Shown in pieces: positions 50,344 through 59,249 of a stretch of 64,000 nucleotides of DNA. The notes under the pieces were generated by a model. The model did not search any database and was not told where the DNA came from. It saw nothing but the letters and a program-made list of their open reading frames with translations. The translations under genes and the position numbers were made by a program. Within the stretch, counting starts at the first letter, position 1; each line of letters starts with the position of its first letter. The DNA comes from an uncultured Enterocloster sp. (lineage in GTDB: Bacteria; Bacillota; Clostridia; Lachnospirales; Lachnospiraceae), in contig CALWQV010000001.1 of assembly GCA_944383785.1 (NCBI GenBank), positions 1 to 64,000 of the forward strand. The letters run 5' to 3'.

Positions 50344-52283
50344 TGAAGCGAACACAGGGGGAAATTACCGTATTTTTAGGCATGATCCTTCTGTGCGTGT
50401 GGGCTCTGCTGTGCGGACTGACAGAGTCCGCCCGCACAGCCGGGGCCAGATGCTATTTGCGTCACGGATTAAATTCCGCTATGGATTCCCTGATGAGTCA
50501 GTACCACAGAAAGCTCTGGCAGCAGTACCGGATTCTGGGGCTGGAGTACGGGCGGAACGGGGAGCTGGAACAGGAGTTTGAAGAATTTTTGCAGCCCTAT
50601 TTGGAGGCGGACAACTGGTATCCCTTTGAGCTGGAAGCGGTGGAAGAGCCAGAGGTCAAGCCCCTGACTGGTGAGAATGGAAAGATCCTGGAGCGCCAGA
50701 TTACCGATTATATGAAGTACGGCCTTTTGGGGACGGTGTGGGATGAGCTGACGGAAGGGGAAGCCCAGGAGCTTTTGCGAACCGTAAAGGAGGCATCCGC
50801 CGTAAAGGAGGTAGCGGAGCGCTATGAGAGCCATTCCAGGGAGGCACTGCGGCTGGAGGAGCGGCTGGAGGATATCCGGGACAGCTTGCTCAGGCAGGAG
50901 GAGAAATGGAGCCAGGGCTTAAAGGAGCTGGAGGACGCGGATGGCGGCGGCTTTCTGCGGGAAAGCGATGAGCTGGTAAGGGAGCTTGAGAAGATCCCTT
51001 CCCTGGTGGAGCGGTATCAAAAGGAAGCGGACCGGCTGGCCGCAAAGCTGTCGGAAAGCCGAAGCTTTTACCGGGAGCGCAGACAGGAGATCGGCTCCGC
51101 GGCCGCCGCCGGCCTGGAGGATGAGATGGAGTCATATGAAACCTATATCAGCAAGGACGGGGAGCGCCGCCGGGAGGTGGAGGCCCTGACCGGCGCGGCA
51201 AAAGCTTCCATATCTTACGCGGAGTCCGTGATGGATGAGGCCAGGCAGGTTCAGGAGTATATACGGGAATGGGAACCGGAGGACGAGGACGACGAGCTGG
51301 ACGAGGATGCGCTGTGGGAGCCGGTGGCAAGAAGCTGGAACCGCTTTCCGTTTCTGAAGCTGGAAATTGTCTCCGGCGTGGAGGATCAGGAAAAGGCCGG
51401 GCTTTTAGAGCAGGCGGCGGCCCTGTTTTCCGGAAAGCTGCTGCCCCTGGTGCTGCCTGAAGGGAAGGCCGTATCCCAGAAAAAGCCGGATCTGACCGCG
51501 GCCCCCTCCATCCAGATCGGAGGCGCGGCAAAGGGGGAGGGAGCCTCCCTGATGGACCGGCTGATGATTGGAGAATACGTCCTGCGCTTTTTTGACCGCT
51601 ACGACAGTCCGGGGGAAGAAGGGGGAGGCTGCGCCTATGAGATGGAGTATATTCTCTTCGGAAACGCCGGGGACCCGGAAAATCTGGAGGAAATGGCGGC
51701 TTCCCTCGTCGGGCTGCGCCACGGTCTGAATCTGGTCCATATCCTGTCGGACAGCCAGAAACGGGAGGCAGCCAGAAGCCTGGCCGCCGCCATCGTAGGA
51801 GGAATCGGGCTGCTGCCGTTAGTGGGGGTGGTATCGTTTTTGATTATGGGCATCTGGGCCTTAGGCGAAGCTCTGTGGGATGTGCGGATCCTGTTGAACG
51901 AGGGAAAAGTCCCTCTTCTAAAAACCAGGGAAAGCTGGAAGCTGGGTCTGGAGAATTTGCTGGATCTGGGAAAAAGCGGAGGTTTGGATGGGATGGACGG
52001 TTCCGGGGAAGGTTCTGGCCTGGATTACAGGGGCTACAGCCGTCTGTTTCTCTTCGCGGGCCATGACGCGCAGATGGATTACCGCATCATGGATATGATT
52101 CAGGCGAATCTGAGGCTGGAGCAGGAGGGCTTTCGGATGGGCAGCTGCGGGGATCAGGTGGATTTAAAGGCCCAGGTTTGTGGAAAACATGTCTTTTTTC
52201 ATCTGGGATTGTGGAAATCTCTTTTTGGACAGGACGGCGGAACCTACCGGATGACGATGGCAGTGTCCGGGGGATACGATTAA
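50343..52283 (+). CDS. DUF5702-type Tad-associated exported protein
   Basis: A 646-residue protein with an N-terminal pilin-like helix (GEITVFLGMILLCVWALLCG, about 6-27), then SARTAGARCYLRHGLNSAMDSL typical of DUF5702 proteins of clostridial Tad loci. Residues about 140-300 are coiled coil with a very acidic patch (EDEDDELDED), and a hydrophobic segment lies near 482-505. It is likely a TadG-like surface or scaffold component. The start ATG overlaps the pilin stop (TGATG). Function is not established. Confidence 0.8.
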   Translation: MKRTQGEITVFLGMILLCVWALLCGLTESARTAGARCYLRHGLNSAMDSLMSQYHRKLWQQYRILGLEYGRNGELEQEFEEFLQPYLEADNWYPFELEAVEEPEVKPLTGENGKILERQITDYMKYGLLGTVWDELTEGEAQELLRTVKEASAVKEVAERYESHSREALRLEERLEDIRDSLLRQEEKWSQGLKELEDADGGGFLRESDELVRELEKIPSLVERYQKEADRLAAKLSESRSFYRERRQEIGSAAAAGLEDEMESYETYISKDGERRREVEALTGAAKASISYAESVMDEARQVQEYIREWEPEDEDDELDEDALWEPVARSWNRFPFLKLEIVSGVEDQEKAGLLEQAAALFSGKLLPLVLPEGKAVSQKKPDLTAAPSIQIGGAAKGEGASLMDRLMIGEYVLRFFDRYDSPGEEGGGCAYEMEYILFGNAGDPENLEEMAASLVGLRHGLNLVHILSDSQKREAARSLAAAIVGGIGLLPLVGVVSFLIMGIWALGEALWDVRILLNEGKVPLLKTRESWKLGLENLLDLGKSGGLDGMDGSGEGSGLDYRGYSRLFLFAGHDAQMDYRIMDMIQANLRLEQEGFRMGSCGDQVDLKAQVCGKHVFFHLGLWKSLFGQDGGTYRMTMAVSGGYD

Positions 52284-52303
52284 GGAAAGGGGGACCGGCA
52301 GGG

Positions 52304-53248
52304 ATGCTCTTTTTTTCAGCAAATCTTATAGAGCTGTGTAAAGTTTATCGATGGATTAGCAAAATACCCTCTCCGGTACGAAGCGTTAAAGAATGTTTGG
52401 ATTTGGTTACTCCTTTAAGGCTGAAAAAGAGAGTGTCCCTGCCGGCCCCCAAAGCCTTCGGTTTTCGCGCCAGCATGTCGGTAGAGGCGGCTTTGGCGCT
52501 GCCCCTGTGCCTCTTTGCCGGAGTGATTCTTATGACGCCTATGAAGCTTTTGCAGGATCAGCGCAGAATCCAGGGGGCCTTAGAGCAGGCGGCCCGGGAT
52601 CTCAGCACCTATGCTTATGTAAAGGAACTGGTGGAAGGCGGCAAGGAAGCCGGGCCCGGCGGGGAGGGATTGATTTCCCTCATCGGCATCGGATACGTGA
52701 GAAATCAGGTGATGAAGCATGTCCGGCAAGAGCGCATCGAGCAGGTTTCCTTCGCGAAAAGCAGGATATTGGGGGAGGATGATGAGATCCGCCTGGTGAT
52801 GAATTACCGGCAGAAGCTTCCCTTCTCCGTGTTTGGCCTGGACAGCGTCCCTATGGAGGCGGTCAGCGTGCGCCGGGCCTGGGTGGGAGCAGAGGGAGGC
52901 AGGCTTAAAGCGCTGGCGGATGGGCAGGAGGATGAGGCGGACCCGGTGGTCTATATGGGAAAGGACGGAACCCGCTACCATCTGAGCCCCAGCTGCCACT
53001 ACCTGTCCAATAACCTGACCGCTCTCTCCCAGGCCCAGCTGGAAAGCGCCCGAAACGCTGAGGGCAAGCGCTATCAGCCCTGCGCCGTCTGCGGCGGGGC
53101 GGCGGTTAAGGGAAACGTCTATGTGATGCCAAGCGGAAGCAGCTACCACACCACCCAGTTCTGCTCGTCCATCGCCGCCTACGTGCGCGCGGTTAAAAAA
53201 TCAGAAGTGGAGCATCTGGGGGCCTGTTCCTACTGCGGGGGAGGATGA
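52304..53248 (+). CDS. TadE-like pseudopilin with two Cys/His metal-site-like repeats
   Basis: A 314-residue protein. A cytoplasmic N-terminal stretch of about 65 residues precedes the pilin-like helix ASMSVEAALALPLCLFAGVI, whose Glu suggests TadE-type processing. The C-terminal ~85 residues contain two related blocks, TRYHLSPSCHYL...PCAVCGG and SSYHTTQFCSS...ACSYCGG, each with an H-x4/5-C plus C-x2-C arrangement that could bind a metal, as in Ada-like zinc modules. ATG 52304 follows GGAAAGGGGGACC. The long leader is unusual for TadE. Confidence 0.78.
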   Translation: MLFFSANLIELCKVYRWISKIPSPVRSVKECLDLVTPLRLKKRVSLPAPKAFGFRASMSVEAALALPLCLFAGVILMTPMKLLQDQRRIQGALEQAARDLSTYAYVKELVEGGKEAGPGGEGLISLIGIGYVRNQVMKHVRQERIEQVSFAKSRILGEDDEIRLVMNYRQKLPFSVFGLDSVPMEAVSVRRAWVGAEGGRLKALADGQEDEADPVVYMGKDGTRYHLSPSCHYLSNNLTALSQAQLESARNAEGKRYQPCAVCGGAAVKGNVYVMPSGSSYHTTQFCSSIAAYVRAVKKSEVEHLGACSYCGGG

Positions 53249-53251
53249 GAA

Positions 53252-53731
53252 GTGAATGGAATTGAGTTATATCAGAAAATAGCCGATGGAGGATTTCTGA
53301 TTTTTCTGCTGGTTACCGCCTGGGAGGATCTTCGGGCCAGGAGGCTGCGCCCGGCTGTCCTGGTATCAGGAGGAATCTGCGGCTGGGCGGCCAGGGGAAT
53401 GCTCTGTTTTCTGATGTGGAAGGAAGGGCTTTTGTGGAGGGATTATCTGCTGGACGGGCTTTTGGCCCTAGCGGCAGGCGGGCTCCTGCTGGCAGTCAGC
53501 CTTCTGACAAAGGGAGGGCTGGGAGCGGGGGACGGATGCTTTTTTCTGGCGGCCGCGCCCTGGATGGGCCAGGAGCGGCTTTGGAGCTTGTTGATTGGAG
53601 GGATGCTGCTGTGCTTTTTGGTTTGTGGGGGAATGATTGTGTGGGGAGCGTTAAAGGGAGTATCGGTGCGGAAAAAACGGCTTCCCTTTATTCCGTTTCT
53701 GACGCCTGCGGCGCTGCTTCTTCTAATTTAA
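53252..53731 (+). CDS. Type IV prepilin peptidase, second copy
   Basis: A 159-residue membrane protein with A24 peptidase motifs WEDLRARRLRP and GLGAGDGCFF (GxGD). It is shorter than PilD and lacks the methylating domain. The start is a GTG at 53252 with GAGGATGAGAA upstream. Having a second copy inside the same locus suggests division of labour between the Flp pilin and the TadE-like pseudopilins (inference). Confidence 0.88.
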   Translation: MNGIELYQKIADGGFLIFLLVTAWEDLRARRLRPAVLVSGGICGWAARGMLCFLMWKEGLLWRDYLLDGLLALAAGGLLLAVSLLTKGGLGAGDGCFFLAAAPWMGQERLWSLLIGGMLLCFLVCGGMIVWGALKGVSVRKKRLPFIPFLTPAALLLLI

Positions 53732-54126
53732 AGAAGGGCGGGCTTTCAGGCAGCTACACGGTGGAGGCGGCTGTGGTGATGACAGTAGTAGTGCTGTCGG
53801 TATGGACCATGATCCGGGCGGCCTACGGGCTTCATGACCGGGTAACCTCCGGGATGATCCTTCATGAGATGGTGGAGCTGTGGGCTCACGAGGAACAGCT
53901 GGACTTAGGCCAGGCGGAAGCCCTGGGCGGGGAGGCCTTGAAGCACCTGTTTTTATCCAAGGGGGACAGTATATCTTTGGAAGAGAAGGGGGAGTCGGTA
54001 GTGGGAAGTCTTTCCGGCAAAGGACAAGGCTTTCAGATTCAGATGAGCCGGTTTAAGCCCCAGGATTTTCTGCGGAAAATGACCCTTCTGGAAGAATTGG
54101 GGGAAAAGGATGGAGATTCAGTATAA
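53641..54126 (+). CDS. TadE/TadF-like pseudopilin, overlapping start
   Basis: About 161 residues from a GTG at 53641, which has GGGGG upstream; the frame is open further upstream, so the start is uncertain. GLSGSYTVEAAVVMTVVVLSVW is a pseudopilin helix with Glu at +5 if cut after the Gly of LSG. The first ~30 residues lie out of frame inside the second prepilin peptidase gene. The rest is a soluble exported domain. It overlaps the FHA gene by 17 bases. Confidence 0.72.
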   Translation: MGSVKGSIGAEKTASLYSVSDACGAASSNLKKGGLSGSYTVEAAVVMTVVVLSVWTMIRAAYGLHDRVTSGMILHEMVELWAHEEQLDLGQAEALGGEALKHLFLSKGDSISLEEKGESVVGSLSGKGQGFQIQMSRFKPQDFLRKMTLLEELGEKDGDSV

Positions 54127-55459
54127 ACGGGAACTGAAACGGAATTATCTGATCATAGAGCCGGACTGGGAGACCCAGGCGGGATACGAGGCCAAGATGC
54201 TGATGGAGAACCGCATTGAGGGGCTTCTTGATTTCCATATGAAGTATGTGGATGACCGGCAGATTTACTATTATGATATTACGTCCATGCAGCCCTTAAG
54301 TAGGATAACGGAGGGACGGTGGATCAGCCGGGAGGAGGTCTGTCGGCTGCTAATCCAGATTGACGCCGTTTTAAACCGGGCCAGGGAATATCTGCTGGAT
54401 GGAGATCATCTGCTGCTGGATGCGGATTACATTTACATGGACCCGCAGTGGGAACAGATTTCCTTCTGCTTTGTGCCAGGGCTTCACGAGAGCTTTTCGG
54501 AGGCTTTGAGCCGGCTTTTGCAGTATATTTTGAAGAAGACCGACCACCGGGATAAGGAAGGGGTGGTTCTGGTCTATGGCCTATATCAGGAGAGCTTAAA
54601 GGAGAATTACGGCCTTGAAAATCTGCTGCTGCTGATTCATAAGGATCAGCCGGGAGACAGGGAAAACCGGTGGGAGAAGGCGGAAGCGGAGGATGAGGTT
54701 TTGGAGGAACAGGACAGGAATCCCTGGCCGGATACGGTTCAGGAGGTTTTTGAGGAGCCCCGCCGGCCTGCCAGTCCTTTGCAGATGATTTTAAAAATTA
54801 TCGCCTGCTGCATGGGGGCCCTGCTCCTTGTCCTGGGAGCGATCTGGATGTTTCAGGGATGGAGAGGAATTAAAACCTGGGGGATAGTGGCTGCGGCCGG
54901 CTGCGCTCTGGCAGCTGCTGCGGCGCTGGGGCTTGAACTGCTTTTTAAGAGAAGAGACAGGGGAAAAGGGGAGGAGCCGGAAAGGATGGCGGCGGAGCCA
55001 GCTGATTTGGGCGGCCAGGCCCAGGAGAAAGGTTTTTGGAAAGAAAAACAGAAGAATTTATGGGTACAGGAGCTAAGAGAGGAAAAACGAAAAGAGGACG
55101 AATTGCCGATAATCCCCTTTAAAACCGTGCCCCTGTCAGCTGGCAGAGGGCAGGAAGACGTCTGCCGTCTGGAGCCGGAGAACCGACAGCAAAAAACCAT
55201 TGAAATCCGATATTTCCCCTTTATTATCGGAAAGCAGGAGGAGCTGGTGGATTTCTGTCTGGAGGACGATACGGTCAGCAGGCTCCATCTGCGCCTGGAC
55301 CGGGAGGAAGGGGAGTGCTGGGTGACGGATCTTAATTCCACCAATGGGACGGCAGTGAACGGCAGGCTGCTGGAGGCAAACGAATCAGCTCCCCTGAGGC
55401 CGGGAGACGAGCTGGTGATCGCGGCGCTCCGCTACCATTTCCGATCGGAAAAATTGTAA
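54110..55459 (+). CDS. DUF6382/FHA-domain membrane protein
   Basis: A 449-residue protein. The N-terminal ~190 residues (YLIIEPDWETQAGYEAKML...) match the DUF6382 family that accompanies clostridial Tad loci. Two helices follow (about 228-247 and 252-273), then a linker rich in Lys/Glu. A C-terminal FHA domain (about 370-445) has FIIGK, VSRLHLRL and LNSTNGTAVNG. FHA domains bind phosphothreonine, so a Ser/Thr kinase may regulate pilus assembly. It is the last gene of the Tad set. Confidence 0.87.
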   Translation: MEIQYKRELKRNYLIIEPDWETQAGYEAKMLMENRIEGLLDFHMKYVDDRQIYYYDITSMQPLSRITEGRWISREEVCRLLIQIDAVLNRAREYLLDGDHLLLDADYIYMDPQWEQISFCFVPGLHESFSEALSRLLQYILKKTDHRDKEGVVLVYGLYQESLKENYGLENLLLLIHKDQPGDRENRWEKAEAEDEVLEEQDRNPWPDTVQEVFEEPRRPASPLQMILKIIACCMGALLLVLGAIWMFQGWRGIKTWGIVAAAGCALAAAAALGLELLFKRRDRGKGEEPERMAAEPADLGGQAQEKGFWKEKQKNLWVQELREEKRKEDELPIIPFKTVPLSAGRGQEDVCRLEPENRQQKTIEIRYFPFIIGKQEELVDFCLEDDTVSRLHLRLDREEGECWVTDLNSTNGTAVNGRLLEANESAPLRPGDELVIAALRYHFRSEKL

Positions 55460-55466
55460 AAAGCTG

Positions 55467-55495
55467 TTTACATAAATATACAAATATGCTATATT
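55467..55495 (+). promoter_or_regulatory. Promoter of the rhomboid gene
   Basis: TTTACA (55467-55472) and TATATT (55490-55495) with 17-base spacing, 45 bases before the start codon. Confidence 0.7.
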
Positions 55496-55539
55496 AAAAG
55501 CTACAAGCCAACGGACGATTGTTTGGCGCCGGGGGAGCT

Positions 55540-56157
55540 ATGAGGGAAGTATATCAGTACGCAAGGACAGCTTTTATTAATACAGCCATTATCGCTTTAA
55601 ATCTGATCGTTTTCTTGTATCTGGAGTTTCTGGGTTCCACGGAAGACGGTATTTTTATGATCGCTCACGGAGCGGTATTTTCTCCCCTTTTGACGGAATA
55701 CCATGAGTACAGCCGTCTGCTGACTTCGATGTTTATGCATTTTGGGGCTGCCCATCTGATGAATAACATGCTGATTCTGCTGCTTCTTGGAGAGCGGCTG
55801 GAGCGGGCCTTAGGCCATGTGCGATACCTGCTGTTCTATCTTTTGTCCGGCATCGGAGCCGGGCTGTTTTCCATGGAGGTTCACCGGTATCTGGGAGAGG
55901 TTATCATCGGAGCGGGGGCGTCCGGCGCGGTTTTCGGCGTTGTGGGAGGCCTTGGGGCGGTTCTTTTGCGCAACCGGGGCCATTTTGGACGGTTGAGAGG
56001 CCGGCAGATCGGAGTGATCCTTCTGTTTACGTTGTATTATGGGATTTCCAGCAGCGGAATTGATAACTGGGCCCATCTGGGCGGCTTAGCGTCGGGCTTT
56101 GTACTTGGCATCTTACTGTACCGCAGGCCTAAAAGCGTCTTTGGTACATCAAGATAA
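55540..56157 (+). CDS. Rhomboid-family intramembrane serine protease
   Basis: A 205-residue protein with six or seven helices. The catalytic dyad is Ser128 in GAGASGAVFG and His179 in DNWAHLGGL; AHLMNNM and the GxxxG-containing last helix are further family marks. It cuts membrane proteins within the bilayer. I chose ATG 55540 with GGGGGAG upstream, over a TTG at 55519. The substrate is unknown. The HIT gene follows after 39 bases. Confidence 0.94.
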   Translation: MREVYQYARTAFINTAIIALNLIVFLYLEFLGSTEDGIFMIAHGAVFSPLLTEYHEYSRLLTSMFMHFGAAHLMNNMLILLLLGERLERALGHVRYLLFYLLSGIGAGLFSMEVHRYLGEVIIGAGASGAVFGVVGGLGAVLLRNRGHFGRLRGRQIGVILLFTLYYGISSSGIDNWAHLGGLASGFVLGILLYRRPKSVFGTSR

Positions 56158-56196
56158 AAAATCCCCCAGGGGATAATGCGAAAGGAGGAGAGTAGG

Positions 56197-56613
56197 ATGA
56201 GGGATGAGTCTTGTATTTTTTGTAAGATAGCCAACGGGGAGATCCCGTCCGCAACGGTATATGAGGACGAAGATTTCCGCGTGATCCTGGATTTGGGGCC
56301 GGCTTCCAAAGGACACGCCTTAATTCTGCCGAAAAATCATTTTAAGGATGTATGTGGACTGGATCAGGAGACAGCGGGAAAGGTTTTAACCTTGGGTGCG
56401 AAGATCGGAACCGCTATGAAAAAGTCCCTGGGCTGTACAGGCTTCAATTTGGTTCAGAATAATGGGGAGTCAGCGGGACAGACGGTATTCCATTTCCATA
56501 TGCATGTGATCCCCCGCTACGAAGGGGGCCCGGCCATGGTGGGCTGGACGCCTGGAAAAGCGGATCCTGATGAGCTGGCAGCTACCGCCGAACAGATTAA
56601 GGGGGCTCTGTAA
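56197..56613 (+). CDS. HIT-family nucleotide hydrolase
   Basis: A 138-residue histidine-triad protein. The active site is H99-F-H101-M-H103-V; Cys6 and Cys9 (CIFCK) with a downstream His give the zinc site of HinT/Hit proteins. The family hydrolyses adenosine phosphoramidates or dinucleoside polyphosphates. ATG 56197 has an ideal AAAGGAGGAG. Confidence 0.95.
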   Translation: MRDESCIFCKIANGEIPSATVYEDEDFRVILDLGPASKGHALILPKNHFKDVCGLDQETAGKVLTLGAKIGTAMKKSLGCTGFNLVQNNGESAGQTVFHFHMHVIPRYEGGPAMVGWTPGKADPDELAATAEQIKGAL

Positions 56614-56653
56614 TTGAATAATTGCAGATACATGATTCAGGACGGTGCTGCGT

Positions 56654-57199
56654 ATGAACTTCAAGGATGAACGGCATAGACGGCAGTTTGAGGATATGTA
56701 TGAGCAGTACAAGGTGCCTTTGCGGACCATTGCCTATAAATGCGGGATTCCAAGGGAAGAGATGGAGGACGTCATTCATGATGCCTTTGTATCTTACGCC
56801 CGTTCCGATTACGATCTGGAGCTTCCGGAGGAGGAGCGGCGAAGGCTTTTGAGCCGGATTCTAAAGAACCGCTGTATTGATTATTTCAGGGAATTGAAGC
56901 GCCATGGCTGCTACAGCCTGGATGATGAGCGGTATTACCAGGAGCGTTCTCTGACGAAGGATAAAGGCCGCGAATTGGTGGACGATATGATCGGGGATGA
57001 GAAATGCCGCGCCATCATAAAAGAGATCCAGAAAATGCCTGAAAACTGGAAAGAGGTTGCGATTTTAAAGATGCTGGAAGGACGGTCTACGGAGGAAGTA
57101 TGCGAGATTTTGAATATTTCCGAGAAGGCATGCTATTCCAGAGTCGCGCGGATTCGAAAATATCTGGATAAACTGCTGAAAGATGAGAACTGGCCTTAA
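56654..57199 (+). CDS. Sigma-70-family (ECF-like) RNA polymerase sigma factor
   Basis: A 181-residue sigma factor. Region 2 includes DVIHDAFVSYARS and RILKNRCIDYFRE; region 4 has EVAILKMLEGRSTEEVCEILNISEKACYSRVARIRKYL, a helix-turn-helix. It would direct polymerase to a small regulon. I chose ATG 56654; a GTG at 56645 is possible. An anti-sigma-like membrane protein is encoded at 58444, but the murG gene and a terminator lie between them. Confidence 0.9.
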   Translation: MNFKDERHRRQFEDMYEQYKVPLRTIAYKCGIPREEMEDVIHDAFVSYARSDYDLELPEEERRRLLSRILKNRCIDYFRELKRHGCYSLDDERYYQERSLTKDKGRELVDDMIGDEKCRAIIKEIQKMPENWKEVAILKMLEGRSTEEVCEILNISEKACYSRVARIRKYLDKLLKDENWP

Positions 57200-57217
57200 G
57201 GTAAAGAAACAATAGAG

Positions 57218-57261
57218 CTGCGCAGGCAGCCCGAATCAGCTTCGGGAGCCTGCGCAGTTTT
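57218..57261 (+). terminator. Intrinsic terminator after the sigma factor gene
   Basis: CTGCGCAGGC (57218-57227) pairs with GCCTGCGCAG (57248-57257); an inner CCGAA/TTCGG helix extends it, and TTTT follows. The right part lies within the 3' end of the convergent murG gene. Confidence 0.9.
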
Positions 57262-58309
57262 CAATTAGTCCGATAATGGTATCCACCGCATTGGTCAGGT
57301 GGCTTCCCTCCATGGCAGTCCGGTAGGAAGCGCGGTTCTGGTACAAATCCTCAATGGCGTCGTAGAGGGTATCCTCTGTCATCTGCTCTTCCTCCAAAAC
57401 CTTGCTGAAGCCCTGGGCCGCGAAGGAGCGGGCGTTGAGGATCTGATCCCCCCGGCTGGCGGCGGCAGACAATGGAATTAAAAGATTGGGCTTATGGAGG
57501 GCCAAAAGCTCGCAGATGGAGTTGGCTCCCGCCCGGGAAACCACCAGATCCGCGGCCGCGAACAGGTGCTTTAAGGGCGCATCCACATATTCATACTGTA
57601 CATATCCGCTGGTTCCGATAAGGCTCTCGTCCAGATTGCCTTTTCCGCAGATATGTATCACCTGGAAATCGGCCAGCAGACGGGGCAGAATCCGGCGGAT
57701 CACGCCGTTGACGATCACGGAGCCCAAGCTTCCGCCGATGACCAGGATCACCGGACGTTCAGCGGAAAGATGGCTGTAGGAAAGGCCGGCCAGCCGGTCC
57801 CCTTGAAGAAGCTCCGCCCGTATGGGCGAACCGGTCAGAACCGCCTTATCCTCCGGGAGATACTTTAGGGTCTCTGGGAAATTGCAGCAGACCTTGGCCG
57901 CGGCGGGGATGCAGATCTTGTTCGCTAAGCCTGGGGTCATATCCGACTCATGGATGATGGTGGGAATCTTATAATGCTTTGCCGCCAGAACCACAGGCAC
58001 GGAGACAAAGCCGCCCTTGGAAAATACCACATCCGGCTTATAGCGGCGCAGCAGCCGCAAAGCCTGGGCGTATCCCTTCAATACCCGGAAGGGGTCGGAG
58101 AAATTCTTAATATCCAGATAGCGGCGCAGCTTGCCGGAAGAGATGCCGTCATAGGGAATGCCTGCGTTCTCAATCAGCCGCCGCTCGATGCCCTGATAGG
58201 AGCCGATATAGCGTATTTCGTAATCCAAAGCTTTCAGGGACGGGATCAGGGCCAGGTTCGGAGTGACGTGGCCGGCGGTTCCGCCTCCGGTGAGGATAAT
58301 TTTTTTCAT
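57236..58309 (-). CDS. murG: UDP-GlcNAc:lipid I N-acetylglucosaminyltransferase MurG
   Basis: A 357-residue GT28 enzyme. TGGGTAGHVTPNLAL is the N-terminal lipid I-side loop, DVVFSKGGFVSVPVVLAA a MurG hallmark, and VIGGSLGSVIVN and SRAGANSICELLAL the donor-binding C-domain. It makes lipid II for peptidoglycan at the cytoplasmic membrane face. It stands alone rather than in a division cluster. A minus-strand TATAAT (58372-58367) with TTGACT 19 bases upstream may be its promoter. Confidence 0.95.
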   Translation of the reverse strand: MKKIILTGGGTAGHVTPNLALIPSLKALDYEIRYIGSYQGIERRLIENAGIPYDGISSGKLRRYLDIKNFSDPFRVLKGYAQALRLLRRYKPDVVFSKGGFVSVPVVLAAKHYKIPTIIHESDMTPGLANKICIPAAAKVCCNFPETLKYLPEDKAVLTGSPIRAELLQGDRLAGLSYSHLSAERPVILVIGGSLGSVIVNGVIRRILPRLLADFQVIHICGKGNLDESLIGTSGYVQYEYVDAPLKHLFAAADLVVSRAGANSICELLALHKPNLLIPLSAAASRGDQILNARSFAAQGFSKVLEEEQMTEDTLYDAIEDLYQNRASYRTAMEGSHLTNAVDTIIGLIENCAGSRS

Positions 58310-58443
58310 AAAACCTCCAAAAAAATAAAATTAAGGCGGGGAAAATCAGGAGATCCGCCGTTATATATTATAGTAAGCGCAAATTAAAAAAAGTCAACCC
58401 TAAAGCTTCAGGGAACTTTAGGAGAAAAAGTAAGAGGCCTCGA

Positions 58444-59235
58444 GTGAAAAAAAAATATTTGGAAGATTCCACAGAAGATTACAGTTATGTTGATCAGGTG
58501 GTTCGGAGTCTGTACGGCTGTTCCGATGAGCAGCTGTTAAAAGAGCTGGAAGAAGCGGAGCAGAATCCGCCGCCGGTTGATTTTGAGATTTATCCGGATG
58601 AATTTGACCGCATATGGGAAGATATTCAAGAGGAACGCCGGGAAAATCAGGAGAAAAAGACAGGGAAAGTGCGCCGTTTTACCTGGAAAAGAGCGGTGGC
58701 CATCGCGGCGGCAGCCTGTCTTATGGTGGGAAGCACCTGCCTGGTAGCCTGGGGAACCAAGACCTATTTTTATCGGGAAAGGAGCCGTGGTGGAGTTAAG
58801 GGGGATATTGTATTTAATAATGATATGGTAGTTGAGGATGTAGCAAATGTTGAGGAAGCATATGCAAGGATCCAAAGTGTATTAGAGATAAAGCCTTTGA
58901 GAGCTGCGTATCTACCAACAGATTTAGAATTCTCAAGATTAAAACTAGGAAGTAATTATGCAGTATTAGAATTCAATATCAAGGAAAAAAAGTTTTACAT
59001 AATTCAAAGGAAGGGGACCAAGGAATCTTCTATTAATTATCAATCGGATAGCCAAAACTATATAACAGTAAAGAACAAATGGCTTGGACAAACAATAATG
59101 ATTCGGAAAGAAGAGACTCAAATGGGAGGTATTCGTTTTGAAACGAATATTGCGAACGAAAATAATGTGTGTATTTGTCTGGGTGATATAGATGAAGATG
59201 AATTTAGAAAAATTATAGAAAATTTGAGTTACTAA
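58444..59235 (+). CDS. Single-pass membrane protein, anti-sigma-like / DUF4367-like
   Basis: A 263-residue protein. A charged cytoplasmic N-terminus (about 1-80) precedes one helix (about 84-103) and an extracellular domain of ~160 residues whose tail (GIRFETN...CICLGDIDEDEFRKII) recalls DUF4367-type domains. The start is a GTG at 58444 followed directly by nine A bases. The first third is GC-rich like the chromosome, but from about 58,800 the DNA becomes clearly AT-rich, through the next gene as well. This suggests recombination inside the gene. Anti-sigma function is an inference from topology. Confidence 0.7.
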   Translation: MKKKYLEDSTEDYSYVDQVVRSLYGCSDEQLLKELEEAEQNPPPVDFEIYPDEFDRIWEDIQEERRENQEKKTGKVRRFTWKRAVAIAAAACLMVGSTCLVAWGTKTYFYRERSRGGVKGDIVFNNDMVVEDVANVEEAYARIQSVLEIKPLRAAYLPTDLEFSRLKLGSNYAVLEFNIKEKKFYIIQRKGTKESSINYQSDSQNYITVKNKWLGQTIMIRKEETQMGGIRFETNIANENNVCICLGDIDEDEFRKIIENLSY

Positions 59236-59249
59236 AGAAAGGGAAAAGT

